The notes: a model not told the origin generated them from the letters alone. A stretch of 64,000 nt of DNA from Leptospira wolffii serovar Khorat str. Khorat-H2 (GCF_000306115.2 NZ_AKWX02000004.1:482501-546500), one strand, 5' to 3'. Counted from the first letter of the stretch, positions 9,165 through 17,666 are shown. Numbers and translations are program-made.

Positions 9165-9635
9165 AGATCTGCTCTAATCCCTAGGAACCGCAGAACAGGG
9201 AAGAAGGAGAAGAGAAATTCTAAGCAAGCAAACGGGAATCGGCAACTCTTCGAGAACTTCTACATTTCCCCACATCGATTCTGAACGGAAATTCCGTTCC
9301 TCCGTCCTAAGCAAAGTTCGCCCCCGCCCAATTTCGGGTGGAGGAGGCGGGCTTGCGGGAGAGCCCGGGGATTTGCTATATCTGAAAAGTCTGATATTCG
9401 CAACGCGGATCCCCATTTTCAGCGGAATTCTTACTCCATTTACGTGAAATCGACCAAAGAAGAAGTAAGCGGATCTTCAGAAACCAGGAGGCCACTGACT
9501 ACGGCCTTCCCAACTTGGCCGCACGAGGACAAACAAAGATGCACTTGGAACTCTGGCATCCGTCTCCCCGTCCGAGTATAGTCGCTGGCGCTCCTGAAGC
9601 CAGGCGATACATCCTCGTATCGCTAATAGTGCGGT
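9165..9635. other. Gene-free interval with hairpins next to rnpB
   Basis: No convincing reading frame was found here. Around 9318-9365 a GC-rich stretch can fold on itself (CCCG ... CGGG around CAATTT, then GGAGGCGGGCTTGCGGGAGAGCCCGGGG). At 9537-9623 three inverted repeats follow each other: GATGC...GCATC (9537-9559), CTGGC...GCCAG (9585-9603) and GCGATAC...GTATCGC (9604-9623). These lie just beyond the 3' end of rnpB and may be 3' trailer structure, a terminator region or a separate small RNA. None has a T-run. Confidence 0.4.
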
Positions 9636-10030
<395 letters not shown>

Positions 10031-10187
10031 AAAGTAAGCATTCCAATTCCTAAAGAGAAACTCAAATCGGTTTTTCAGTTACGAGTAAAAATCCTAGGTA
10101 AAGCCCATTCTTAACGGAATTCCTACGCTTTCCTTCGAATTACTTACGAGGCTCCCCATAGACCGCTCCTGGCTCCGGTGCTATTCT

Positions 10188-10201
10188 TTTCCATATGGAA
10201 A
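10188..10201. promoter_or_regulatory. Perfect 14-bp palindrome, possible activator site
   Basis: TTTCCATATGGAAA is a perfect palindrome. Its centre lies about 75 bases upstream of the -24 element of the sigma-54 promoter at 10268, so roughly 100 bases before the expected transcription start. That is where sigma-54 enhancer-binding proteins usually bind. A second inverted repeat, AATCCGA / TCGGATT (10215-10233), lies between it and the promoter. The role is inferred from position. Confidence 0.45.
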
Positions 10202-10267
10202 TGAATCTCATTCAAATCCGATTTTTTCGGATTCTTCGCCCAAAAAATAAAACCCGAAATCGAAACT

Positions 10268-10283
10268 TGGCACGGCACTTGCA
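10268..10283 (+). promoter_or_regulatory. Sigma-54 (RpoN) promoter
   Basis: TGGCAC-N5-TTGCA matches the -24/-12 consensus at every conserved base. GG is at 10269-10270 and GC at 10281-10282, the exact 12-base register required. It lies 36 bases before the ATG of the small TPR protein, which also has an AGGAG ribosome-binding site. RpoN holoenzyme needs an ATP-driven activator, so this gene should be switched on by a specific signal such as nitrogen or envelope status. Confidence 0.85.
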
Positions 10284-10319
10284 CTATATTATACAAAGCC
10301 CCGGACAGGAGATAAAAAG

Positions 10320-10781
10320 ATGAACAAAATTATTAAAATTGCCCTAATTTTAAGCATCTCCACTGCAATATATGCAGAATCTGATACTACACTGGTAGAG
10401 AGTTCGCTCAAAAACTACACACCAGAAACAGATGTCCAGTTAGCAAATAAACTAACTGCTCTCGGAAGCTTAAAGCAAAAAACCAGAGATTATGAAGGTG
10501 CCATTTCTTTTTACGATCAATCTTTAGCCCTCAGAACCAAAATGGGAGATAAAGAAAGCCAAGGATATGCACTGGTGCTCTATTTGAAGTCCATCTCGGA
10601 ATTCCGCCTGGGTAAATCCTGCCAAGCCTTGGAAAACATAAAAGAAGTTATACAAGTATACCAAAAGATTGGTGACCTTGATTCCGCTCTCCACGCAGAA
10701 GAAGAAGGTCTGAAAAAGTACCAGGAAGCATGTGGCCTTGTTATGGGAAACCAGCAAAGCCTGACATTTAATAAGGACTGA
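10320..10781 (+). CDS. Small secreted TPR-repeat protein
   Basis: A 153-residue protein with a signal peptide ([20 protein letters not shown], cleavage after YA). Helical repeats follow: a TPR-like unit near residues 45-78 ([20 protein letters not shown]), a second near 82-115 and a third near 118-140, so it is probably a periplasmic protein-binding scaffold. AGGAG lies seven bases before the ATG. Transcription is predicted from the sigma-54 promoter at 10268 and ends at the strong terminator at 10828, so it is a single-gene unit. Its codon usage is visibly more A/T-rich than flanking genes, which hints at a different origin or expression class. Partners unknown. Confidence 0.85.
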   Translation: MNKIIKIALILSISTAIYAESDTTLVESSLKNYTPETDVQLANKLTALGSLKQKTRDYEGAISFYDQSLALRTKMGDKESQGYALVLYLKSISEFRLGKSCQALENIKEVIQVYQKIGDLDSALHAEEEGLKKYQEACGLVMGNQQSLTFNKD

Positions 10782-10827
10782 GAACGACGACGAAATCATC
10801 CCATCTCTAGTTCTAACTTCCCTGGTC

Positions 10828-10856
10828 CGCCCCCTTCGGGGCGGGCGCTTTTTTTG
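10828..10856 (+). terminator. Strong Rho-independent terminator
   Basis: CCGCCCC-TTCG-GGGCGGG hairpin (10828-10845) with a stable UUCG tetraloop, followed by GCG and a run of seven T. It sits 46 bases after the stop of the small TPR gene and isolates it from the downstream hibernation-factor gene. Confidence 0.9.
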
Positions 10857-11018
10857 ATTTGACTCTCTCTTTTTCCGTCCTAACCTGTTTAGAGTTTCTG
10901 CGGTTGGGATGAAATTCCCTATCGTTTTCCCATCAAAAAGATTCGTTTCCGTTCGGTGCAATTCCTGATTCTTTTTCCGGAAGAATCATCGGAGACTATA
11001 AAGATCACGGAGGTTATA

Positions 11019-11306
11019 ATGAAAATCGTTTACAATTGGAAGAATTTAGATCATTCCGGGGCTGCGGAAGACTATGCCGGTAAAAAAATGGAAAGGGTTT
11101 CCAAATACATCCAAAAGCTGGTTTCTATGGAGATCTCCTTCGAGCAGGTTCACGGACTCATCAACGCCAATTTAAATTTAGCCGCAGACGGCAGTAAATT
11201 CAACGCACAACACGAAGACAAAGACATCTACTCCTGCATCGACGGGTTGGAGGACAAAATCGTGAAGCAAGTCAGCAAGCATCACGATAAAAAAGCCGCT
11301 CATTGA
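11019..11306 (+). CDS. hpf: Ribosome hibernation factor, HPF/RaiA family
   Basis: A 95-residue short-type hibernation-promoting factor. Start at 11019 (MKIVYNWKNLD) is chosen because GGAGG lies five to six bases upstream; the longer frame from 10956 adds non-homologous residues. The beta-alpha-beta-beta-beta-alpha outline is visible: KIVYNWKNLD, AAEDYAGKKMERVSKYIQKL, then SMEISFEQV and INANLNLA strands, and DIYSCIDGLEDKIVKQVSKH. HPF binds the 30S decoding region in stationary phase and blocks translation. It lacks the C-terminal dimerisation domain of long HPF. Its TGA overlaps the ATG of the next gene (TGATG), so the two are co-translated. Confidence 0.88.
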   Translation: MKIVYNWKNLDHSGAAEDYAGKKMERVSKYIQKLVSMEISFEQVHGLINANLNLAADGSKFNAQHEDKDIYSCIDGLEDKIVKQVSKHHDKKAAH

Positions 11307-12238
11307 TGGATCCTGACAGGAAATACGAAGAAGCGATCAGACATTTATCGGAAGGAGAATTCGAACACGCGAGAACCGCATTCGACTCCTTACTGGAATT
11401 GGATCCCGAAAACCCCGAGTATGGCTCGGGGTTTTATATATCTTCCTACTGGGACCATAGAATCGACAGAATCCACCTTACCAAAGAAGGGCGGGAAAGA
11501 ACGGGACTTCTTCTGGAATTCCTGAAGGATTTCGAATCCGTTTATAAATCCAAGACCTATCCCCGGGAACTTTCCTACCACTCCGCGGTGGATTCCATTC
11601 TGAGAGAAACCACAGATCAATTAAGGATCGCTCTTCGCAAGGAAGGGATCCAATCCTTGTCTCCTTCTTCCATCGCGGAATTATCCTATAGATTATTATT
11701 GGCCGAAGAAACGGAACTCGCTTGGGAGGTTCTGAGAGATTCTTCCGGTCTCGAAAAATTCTCCCCGGAGCTACTCTTCTTTCGCGCAGAGTGCACTTAT
11801 CTGATGGGCCAGCAACACCAGGGGATTCTGCTCTACCGCGAAGCATTCTTAAAAGAACCGGGAGTTCTGCGCTTGGATGTGGTACGTTCCGAACCCATCC
11901 TAAAAGCGATCCAAACTCTCAAATCCGAATTCCAAGAAGAAGGGGACCTAAAGGAAGCGCTACCTGTCCTTCTTTTAGAACAAGGAATCTTCCGAGAAAT
12001 CCGTAAAATGAGCGAAAAGGAACTGGAGCAATGGAAGAATGAACTCTTTCGTCTCAGAGACTCCCTGGGATTACGAAAGGGAGGAAGCGAATTCAAGGTC
12101 AAATGCAGAATGATCCAAATCTGCTGCGCTCTCTTGGACTCCCGCACTTCTCTATTATACGGGGAAATCGCCCAGGACGCCAAACGTATCCTGGATTCCT
12201 TGGATCCGAATCTATATCATAAAAGATTGAAGGTCTGA
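11306..12238 (+). CDS. TPR-like repeat protein of unknown function
   Basis: A 310-residue, largely helical cytoplasmic protein without signal peptide. The N-terminal repeat (YEEAIRHLSEGEFEHARTAF, then LLELDPENPEYG) is a good TPR unit. A second helical-repeat region lies near residues 125-190 (LLLAEETELAWEVL; ECTYLMGQQHQGILLYREAF). The C-terminal half is helical, with no domain I recognise. Start is the ATG at 11306 overlapping the hpf stop, so expression is coupled to ribosome hibernation factor. A stress or stationary-phase role is suggested only by that coupling. Confidence 0.8.
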   Translation: MDPDRKYEEAIRHLSEGEFEHARTAFDSLLELDPENPEYGSGFYISSYWDHRIDRIHLTKEGRERTGLLLEFLKDFESVYKSKTYPRELSYHSAVDSILRETTDQLRIALRKEGIQSLSPSSIAELSYRLLLAEETELAWEVLRDSSGLEKFSPELLFFRAECTYLMGQQHQGILLYREAFLKEPGVLRLDVVRSEPILKAIQTLKSEFQEEGDLKEALPVLLLEQGIFREIRKMSEKELEQWKNELFRLRDSLGLRKGGSEFKVKCRMIQICCALLDSRTSLLYGEIAQDAKRILDSLDPNLYHKRLKV

Positions 12239-12325
12239 CTCCCTCTGGTCCAATTCTCCTTCGGAAAAATCACTCAGGAACCGCCCCTCTGGTCAACTAC
12301 AACCAAGAGAACGGATCCCTGTGTG

Positions 12326-12356
12326 AAACTCGCGAAGGCGAGTTTTGTATCGAGAG
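12326..12356 (-). repeat. Repeat-box hairpin after anti-sigma gene
   Basis: Hairpin AAACTCGC-GAAG-GCGAGTTT (12326-12345), overlapped on the minus strand by the box CTCTCGATACAAAAC (12356-12342). The box begins five bases after the stop of the minus-strand anti-sigma gene. The same 15-base box, again five bases after a stop and running into a palindrome, occurs at 37157-37171 behind hisC. It probably acts as a transcription terminator or 3' RNA-stability element. Confidence 0.6.
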
Positions 12357-12361
12357 AACGA

Positions 12362-12931
12362 TCAGCGAGTAGATTCTAAAACTTGGCGGATTTCTTGGGC
12401 GGTTCTGAAGTCGCCTCTTTCCGTGAAGTAGAGCTCCAAAGCTCCCAGGACTTTTTTTCCATCCTTGCTTTTGGAAATCTCTTGTAGATAAGGAGAATCT
12501 GCGTCCGGATTCACTTTCGCAGAAGAAGGCAAATCCACAAATTCGCGATCGTTTCCGGAAACCAGGGTCCCAGATCTTTCGGAAGGACTCGTTTCATTGG
12601 AAGAAGAAAAACGCCCTACCGCAACGGCTAATAATAAAATAGCGAGTCCTGCACTTAGAGAATACTGGAAGGAACGATTCCATACGAAACTACCTGAGAT
12701 TTTGGACCAGGTGGATTCTTCTTCAAAGCGGACATCTTGGAGTAGATTTTGGAGTCTAAGATCGAAGTCGGAGGAGAGCTTGGTGGCCCGGAGTTCTTTG
12801 GTTCTGAGTTCCGAAACGGCCCGAATGAGGGAGCTTTCTAATTTCACTAAATCCTGATCTTCCTTCTGGAAGATTCCGGAAATGCCCAATTTGGCACCTA
12901 TGCCTTGTCGATTGCTGATTTGTTTTTCCAT
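12362..12931 (-). CDS. Putative membrane anti-sigma factor
   Basis: A 189-residue protein encoded seven bases after the ECF sigma gene. The start at 12931 (MEKQISNRQG) is preferred; a longer frame to 12967 would overlap the sigma gene without a ribosome-binding site. The N-terminal helical part (about 1-85) would face the cytoplasm. A single transmembrane helix (YSLSAGLAILLLAVAVG) lies near residue 100, and the C-terminal 80 residues would be periplasmic. This matches one-helix anti-sigma factors in topology, but the zinc-binding HxxxCxxC motif of ZAS proteins is absent. Function as partner of the neighbouring sigma factor is inferred from position and topology. Confidence 0.75.
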   Translation of the reverse strand: MEKQISNRQGIGAKLGISGIFQKEDQDLVKLESSLIRAVSELRTKELRATKLSSDFDLRLQNLLQDVRFEEESTWSKISGSFVWNRSFQYSLSAGLAILLLAVAVGRFSSSNETSPSERSGTLVSGNDREFVDLPSSAKVNPDADSPYLQEISKSKDGKKVLGALELYFTERGDFRTAQEIRQVLESTR

Positions 12932-12938
12932 TACCTTA

Positions 12939-13541
12939 CTACCTAAAATAGCCTTCACCCTTCCCATCTTGTAGGATGAGATGTTTGAGAAACTCTTTCG
13001 CCTTGAAGAGCCGGCTTTTAACCGTTCCGATATTCGTTCCGAGGACCTCGGCTATTTGTGAATAGGACATTTCCTCGAAATACCGGAGCTCGATGACTTC
13101 TTTGTATATGTCCTCGAGTTCGTTTATTTTGTTGATTAGATAGTTGCTCTCGTCGGAAAGTTCTACTTTTTTTTCGAAGCCCACCCGGTTGTCCGTGACC
13201 TGGAATTCGGAATCATCTATGGAATTCTCCCTGGCCCTCTTTCTCTTTGCGAGCAGGTCCTTGGATTTATTGACCACGATCCTATACAACCAGGTATACA
13301 CCCCGGATTCGGCCCTAAAATTGCGAATGGAGCGATATCCGGAAACCAGAGCGTCCTGAACAATATCCTCGGCGTCGTCCCCGTCTTTTACCATGGAAAC
13401 TGCCTTACGGTAGAGGCGCTCCCGGTAGGGACCGGTCAGCTCCATATAAGCCTTGTCGTCCCCTTCCTTGATCTTTTTCAGAAGTTCGATTTCTTTTTCG
13501 CGGACGGTTTGCTTGCGTTGGGGATTATCTGTATCTATCAT
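12939..13541 (-). CDS. ECF RNA polymerase sigma factor (RpoE-like)
   Basis: A 200-residue group IV sigma factor. Region 2 spans about residues 25-95: AYMELTGPYRERLYRKAVSM, the DAEDIVQDALVSGYRSI segment, then VYTWLYRIVVNKSKDLLAKR. Region 4 (about 135-190) includes YKEVIELRYFEEMSYSQIAE and the helix GTNIGTVKSRLFKAKEFLKH that reads the -35 element. It directs transcription in response to an envelope or oxidative signal relayed by the adjacent membrane protein. An inverted repeat GAGGCC/GGCCTC lies just above its start (13561-13580) and may be an autoregulatory element or part of a promoter. Confidence 0.93.
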   Translation of the reverse strand: MIDTDNPQRKQTVREKEIELLKKIKEGDDKAYMELTGPYRERLYRKAVSMVKDGDDAEDIVQDALVSGYRSIRNFRAESGVYTWLYRIVVNKSKDLLAKRKRARENSIDDSEFQVTDNRVGFEKKVELSDESNYLINKINELEDIYKEVIELRYFEEMSYSQIAEVLGTNIGTVKSRLFKAKEFLKHLILQDGKGEGYFR

Positions 13542-13593
13542 TCAAACCCTTTCCCGACATGAGGCCTCGTTCCTGGCCTCTTTGCAATAAAAA

Positions 13594-13606
13594 TACTCTA
13601 AGAGTA
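13594..13606 (-). terminator. Probable terminator behind the PilZ gene
   Basis: TACTCT-A-AGAGTA with, on the minus strand, TTTTTATT directly after the stem. It is 34 bases beyond the PilZ stop and upstream of the sigma gene. The one-base centre means the real loop takes a few stem bases, so the hairpin is short. Confidence 0.5.
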
Positions 13607-13639
13607 GAATGGCTCAAAACCTTGACCGGTGGGGAACCT

Positions 13640-13993
13640 TCAACCTTCCAAAGACAGATTGATGAGAATAAGGGACTCTGTGAGTTCCAGAGGAGAGCGA
13701 AAGCGTATGCCGTAGAGAAATTTCTCCTTCTCCCCCACTCTCTTGGGAACTTTCCAAACCACGTCTCCCAAAAATTCCAATCTCTTACCGGTCTTTCTCT
13801 CTATGACGGAACCATCCACCGCCAAGGAATGAGGTAGATCTTCTCCGCTCATTAATACGCAGATTCCCGATTCGGAAATATTGCCTAATTTACCTTCGAG
13901 GGTGATCAAACCCGAATCCACCTGCACGATGTATTCGTCAAAATCCTTCGGATAGAATCGGGGACTCCTTGGCTTTTGACCGGAAGAACTCAT
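13640..13993 (-). CDS. PilZ domain protein with atypical first motif
   Basis: A 117-residue single PilZ domain, normally a cyclic-di-GMP receptor. The second binding motif (D/N)xSxxG is present as NISESG near residue 43. The first motif RxxxR is altered: the matching position reads RFYPK near residue 11. Later strands (GDVVWKVPKR and YGIRFRSPLE) fit the beta-barrel, including the final WxxR/xGIxF signature. With the second arginine replaced by lysine, binding may be weakened or lost. It is transcribed alone. A REC-EAL protein at 32490 is the only cyclic-di-GMP enzyme in the window. Confidence 0.85.
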   Translation of the reverse strand: MSSSGQKPRSPRFYPKDFDEYIVQVDSGLITLEGKLGNISESGICVLMSGEDLPHSLAVDGSVIERKTGKRLEFLGDVVWKVPKRVGEKEKFLYGIRFRSPLELTESLILINLSLEG

Positions 13994-14049
13994 AAATGTA
14001 AGGCATCAACGTAGAAACGAAATCCGTTAGTGTCCAGTCTTTTCCCCGA

Positions 14050-15510
14050 TCAGAAGTCGAAGTATATGAAAGGAATTTCTCCGTCAGGGCTAAGTAGAGC
14101 CATTATGAATACCAAAATAGGATACGTTCCGAACTCCAACCAAGCCGGGACTTCGATTCTCTTGCCTTTTTCGAAGAATAACCATCCCAGATAATGCCCG
14201 AAAACCACGCAGAGAATAGCGGGGATCCCCTGCTTTAACATATAAGGTCGTAGCTCCCCCGCTTGGTATACGTACATCCCGTGAATCATTGTCCAGGCGG
14301 AATGTATATTAGCGGATCGAAATATAACTCCGAAGGTGACCGCTACGATCGTAGCGTACATAATTCTCACCGGAGTGAGGGCCTTGGACCAGGAAGAGGA
14401 AAGAGTCAGATTTGGGAAGAATTTATTCTTCGCATCCTTTAGCAAAGATTCCAAAAGGAGGAAACCTCCCTGGATAGAGCCCCAAATGAAGAAGGTCCAA
14501 TTGGCTCCGTGCCAAATTCCTCCTACAAACATGGTGAACCAAACGTTGAATCTATGCCTAAGGGCTCCGACCCGATTTCCCCCTAAGGAAAAATACACGT
14601 AATCCCTGAGCCAAGAAGAAAGAGTGATATGCCACCTTCTCCAGTGCTCGGTCACGCTTTGGGATAAATAAGGCATCCTGAAGTTCTCGGGTAATTCGTA
14701 CCCCAAAAGCAATGCGGCAGAATAAGCCATATCCGTGTATCCGCTAAAATCACAGTATACCTGCACCCAGAAAAGAAACGCGGCGAGCCATAAGGCTTCG
14801 GTGGAATAAGAGTCCGGATTCTTAAAAATCAAATCCGAGATCGGAGAGATATTATCGGAAAGGACGACCTTCTTGAAATATCCCATCAGAAAATAACGGA
14901 TCGCCTTTCTAAAGGGTATATCCTCCAATCTCTTTTCAGTATGCAACTGGGGAAGAAAAGACTTGGCCGTCACGATGGGTCCCGCTACCAATTGTGGGAA
15001 GAAAGATACGAATAATGCGAATCGTATGAAATTCTTTTCGGAAGGAATGACTCCGCGATATACGTCTATCGTATAACTCAAACTCTGGAAGGTATAAAAG
15101 GAAACTCCGACGGGAAGAACGATTTTGAGAACCGGAAATATCGCCTCCCAGCCCAAAGAGACTAGAAGAGCGTTTAAGTTGGAGCTTAGGAATTCGTAAT
15201 ATTTGAAAAATCCTAATATGAAAACCAGATTCAGGACCAAGCTGATCACGATCATCCATTTGCGAAAGCGAGGATTCTTAGATTCGTGTATCAGATCCGC
15301 AAGAACGAAGTCGATTACGGTGGAAAGTAATATGAGTCCTCCGAACTTCCAGTTCCAACTCATATAGAAAACGTAACTTACTATAAGTAGAAAAACGTGG
15401 ATTACGGATTTACGGATCTCCGGATTCCGGAAAAGGACGGGCAATACGAACCAATGTACCAGGAAAACGAAGGAGAAGAAAAGGAAGAATTCCAGAGTTG
15501 GAAAAATCAA
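14050..15510 (-). CDS. MBOAT family O-acyltransferase (AlgI-like)
   Basis: An integral membrane acyltransferase that moves acyl groups onto extracellular sugars or other acceptors. About eleven helices run through the protein. The signatures SFYTFQSLSYTIDVYRG, WVQVYCDFSGYTDMA and FRMPYLSQSVTEHWRRWHITLSSWLRDY are typical AlgI text. The catalytic histidine is in GGIWHGANWTFF. The start is taken as the TTG at 15510 (MIFPTLEFFLFF), preceded by AGGGA; a longer frame to 15612 adds a non-membrane extension. Substrate is unknown because no partner AlgJ/DltD-like SGNH protein is adjacent. Confidence 0.92.
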   Translation of the reverse strand: MIFPTLEFFLFFSFVFLVHWFVLPVLFRNPEIRKSVIHVFLLIVSYVFYMSWNWKFGGLILLSTVIDFVLADLIHESKNPRFRKWMIVISLVLNLVFILGFFKYYEFLSSNLNALLVSLGWEAIFPVLKIVLPVGVSFYTFQSLSYTIDVYRGVIPSEKNFIRFALFVSFFPQLVAGPIVTAKSFLPQLHTEKRLEDIPFRKAIRYFLMGYFKKVVLSDNISPISDLIFKNPDSYSTEALWLAAFLFWVQVYCDFSGYTDMAYSAALLLGYELPENFRMPYLSQSVTEHWRRWHITLSSWLRDYVYFSLGGNRVGALRHRFNVWFTMFVGGIWHGANWTFFIWGSIQGGFLLLESLLKDAKNKFFPNLTLSSSWSKALTPVRIMYATIVAVTFGVIFRSANIHSAWTMIHGMYVYQAGELRPYMLKQGIPAILCVVFGHYLGWLFFEKGKRIEVPAWLEFGTYPILVFIMALLSPDGEIPFIYFDF

Positions 15511-15776
15511 TTGTGCGTCCCTAGTTCGGCGCGGATCCGAATCTCGAATGCACGCGCTCTTTCTTAAAACAGAGCTCTCGATCCAGAAATCCCGGAAGGG
15601 AAACAAGGTCAAGGTATTCTCGCATCCCGTTTTTTCTTCCGAGAGAAGACTCTCCTAAGGACTTTTCATTTTTGATCGCCGAGTCTCTCTTCTTCGTGGA
15701 ATTATCTTGCAAGATTTTTCCTTTTCTTAGCTAATAGCTTCGCATCCTAGCGTGTATCAAAGGAGTTCGATCCCAG

Positions 15777-16382
15777 ATGATAAAAAAAACCTTACAAAAA
15801 ACCATTCTGTCCTTCGTACTGGTGGGCCTTAGCTTCGGCTCCCTGGCGAACTGTTTCGGTAAATTCGCCGTAGTCCGCGCTTTTTATAACGCCAACGACG
15901 GTATCAATATCGGAGGCGGCCTTCTCGCAAAAATCATTAAGACGATCCTATTCTGGATCCCTTTCTCCTTCCTAATGGGAATCGGAGCATTCTTCGATCT
16001 TTTCCTTTTTAACCTGATCGAATTCTGGTCCGGAAGCAACCCTGTAGGATTGAACGAGTACGACAAGGAAGGAAAATACGTTAAGACTTTCGAACAAGAC
16101 GGCGAGAAACTCACTCTTGTTTATTCCAACTTCGGATCCAGATTGGATCTAACCACCGTTTCCAAAGAAGGAAAAGGCGAGACTCTTTCCACTTTCCGCG
16201 ATCAGCCCGGAAAATTCTTCGTTGAAAGAGACGGCAAGCTTTCCGAAGTGGAAGTCAGCTCCCAAACCGTCGGATCCAAAGTGATCCTAAAACTGACCGA
16301 GCAAGGAAAATTAAAATCTTCTAAAGTGGTTGAGTCCAAAACCCTGGAAGAATTGGAACTCAGAGCTGCGGGAACTCTCTAA
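15777..16382 (+). CDS. DUF3332 family membrane/lipoprotein
   Basis: A 201-residue protein of the DUF3332 type. An N-terminal signal-like helix ends in SLANC, which may be a lipobox with Cys near residue 23 followed directly by FGKFAVVRAFYNAND, the family signature. One or two long hydrophobic helices follow (IIKTILFWIPFSFLMGIGAFFDLFLFNLIEF, about 45-78). The C-terminal half is a soluble beta-rich domain (KYVKTFEQDGEKLTLVYSN). AAAGGAG is 11 bases before the ATG, a long spacing. It shares a hairpin terminator region with the convergent DUF192 gene. Function unknown across the family. Confidence 0.85.
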   Translation: MIKKTLQKTILSFVLVGLSFGSLANCFGKFAVVRAFYNANDGINIGGGLLAKIIKTILFWIPFSFLMGIGAFFDLFLFNLIEFWSGSNPVGLNEYDKEGKYVKTFEQDGEKLTLVYSNFGSRLDLTTVSKEGKGETLSTFRDQPGKFFVERDGKLSEVEVSSQTVGSKVILKLTEQGKLKSSKVVESKTLEELELRAAGTL

Positions 16383-16390
16383 TCTCCGCG

Positions 16391-16418
16391 AAAAACTTCG
16401 CCCCGATCCGGGGCGAAG
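16391..16418 (-). terminator. Hairpin terminator between convergent genes
   Basis: Nine-base arms CTTCGCCCC / GGGGCGAAG around GATCC. On the minus strand the stem is followed by TTTTT, so it terminates the DUF192 gene six bases after its stop. On the plus strand it lies 13 bases after the DUF3332 stop and has no T-run, but may still act on that gene. Confidence 0.8.
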
Positions 16419-16423
16419 GCCTC

Positions 16424-16882
16424 TTATTTACCTACGAATCGGCTCTCCAATTTTAATACGGAGAACTTCCCGAGCCCTCTTTTGGAAAACCAGCCCTTAT
16501 TTGCCTCCACCGCATAAAGCACCTTCTCGCTGGAGTGGTAAAGAATCTTAGTCTGATTGGGTTGCATCTCGTGCATATCCGTAAGCCTCTTGTCCCTGTT
16601 GAAATAGGCGATGCTTAAGGGAATGTAAGTATTCTTCATCCAGAATGTAAGATGGTCCTCACTAGGAAAGATGAAGATCATTCCTTCATTCTCCCCCATT
16701 TTCTTCCGAAACATCAATCCCCTTTGACGGCTTTCTTCCGTATTGGCCACTTCCACTAAAAGAGGATGCTCCCCGATATAGATGGTCGTCTTTTCCAGAT
16801 ATAAGGGAGAATGATATTCTCCCTTGCCAGCAATTGGGACGAGAAAGAGAAGCCATACTAGATGTTTCGAAAAACGGATCAT
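16424..16882 (-). CDS. DUF192 family exported protein
   Basis: A 152-residue protein with a signal peptide (hydrophobic LVWLLFLVPIAG, cleavage near KGEY) and a complete DUF192 domain. Signatures are VEVANTEESRQRGLMFRKKM, then GMIFIFPSEDHLTFWMKNTYIPLSIAYF and VLYAVEANKGWF. The domain is common in bacteria and archaea, but its biochemical role is unsettled. It is the last gene of a run of four minus-strand genes and lies four bases after the enoyl-CoA hydratase stop. Confidence 0.9.
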   Translation of the reverse strand: MIRFSKHLVWLLFLVPIAGKGEYHSPLYLEKTTIYIGEHPLLVEVANTEESRQRGLMFRKKMGENEGMIFIFPSEDHLTFWMKNTYIPLSIAYFNRDKRLTDMHEMQPNQTKILYHSSEKVLYAVEANKGWFSKRGLGKFSVLKLESRFVGK

Positions 16883-16886
16883 CGTT

Positions 16887-17660
16887 TCAGAATTTAGGAG
16901 CCCGCTTCTCCAAGAACGCTCCCATTCCTTCCTTGGATTCTTTTCCGGAGAAGAGTTTTGAGAATTCCTTTCTTTCCAATTCTTCCCCTTTGGAAAGCTC
17001 CAGATCCAATCCTTTCTGTATCACTCTCTTAGCGATTTGCACGGCGACCGGTCCCTTCTTCAGAATGGATTCCGCCATAGCCTTTGCGGTTCCGATCAGG
17101 TCGTCGCCTTCTTTAACAAGTTTATTTAATATACCGATTCTATAAGCCTCTTCCGCACCGATCATATCACCCGTGAAGACGATTTCGGCGGCTCTTCCGT
17201 ATCCGATGAGTCGAGCCAATCTCTGGGTTCCTCCGAATCCGGGGATGAGTCCCAAAGAAACTTCCGGAAGACCTAACTTAGCTTTCTCGGATCCGATACG
17301 TATATCGCAAGCCAGCGCCAATTCCAAGCCTCCGCCCAGTGCGAATCCGTTCACTGCGGCGATGGAAACCAAAGGACTGTTTTGGATAATGTCGAATACT
17401 TCCTGACCGAGACCTCCGAATAGATCCGCGCCCAGTTCGTCCATGTCTCTCATCTTCGCGATGTCCGCTCCGGCCACGAACGCTTTACCTTGTCCGGTAA
17501 GAATTACTACTCGAATTCCGCCTTCTTTCTCCAAGGACTGGAATGTAGCTTTCAATTCTTTTAAAACATCCTCGTTCAACGCATTCAATGCGGAAGGACG
17601 GTTGATTTCCAATACTGCAAGAGAGCCTTGCTTGTTCACATTAATGAGTGATTCGCTCAT
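16887..17660 (-). CDS. Enoyl-CoA hydratase/isomerase (crotonase)
   Basis: A 257-residue crotonase that hydrates trans-2-enoyl-CoA in fatty-acid beta-oxidation. Both catalytic glutamates are present: one in FALGGGLELALACD (near residue 110) and one in LGLPEVSLGLIPGFGGTQR (near 133). The oxyanion-hole strand GKAFVAGADIAKM is near residue 60. Length is standard. The start is seven bases after the phosphatase stop. Leptospira live on long-chain fatty acids, so several such paralogues are expected; this copy cannot be assigned to a particular step. Confidence 0.93.
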   Translation of the reverse strand: MSESLINVNKQGSLAVLEINRPSALNALNEDVLKELKATFQSLEKEGGIRVVILTGQGKAFVAGADIAKMRDMDELGADLFGGLGQEVFDIIQNSPLVSIAAVNGFALGGGLELALACDIRIGSEKAKLGLPEVSLGLIPGFGGTQRLARLIGYGRAAEIVFTGDMIGAEEAYRIGILNKLVKEGDDLIGTAKAMAESILKKGPVAVQIAKRVIQKGLDLELSKGEELERKEFSKLFSGKESKEGMGAFLEKRAPKF

Positions 17661-17666
17661 TCTTTT

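Noticed and set aside
12241..12298. Direct repeat CCTCTGGTC in the gap after the TPR gene
   Set aside because: Only two copies of nine bases and no flanking structure; chance is sufficient.
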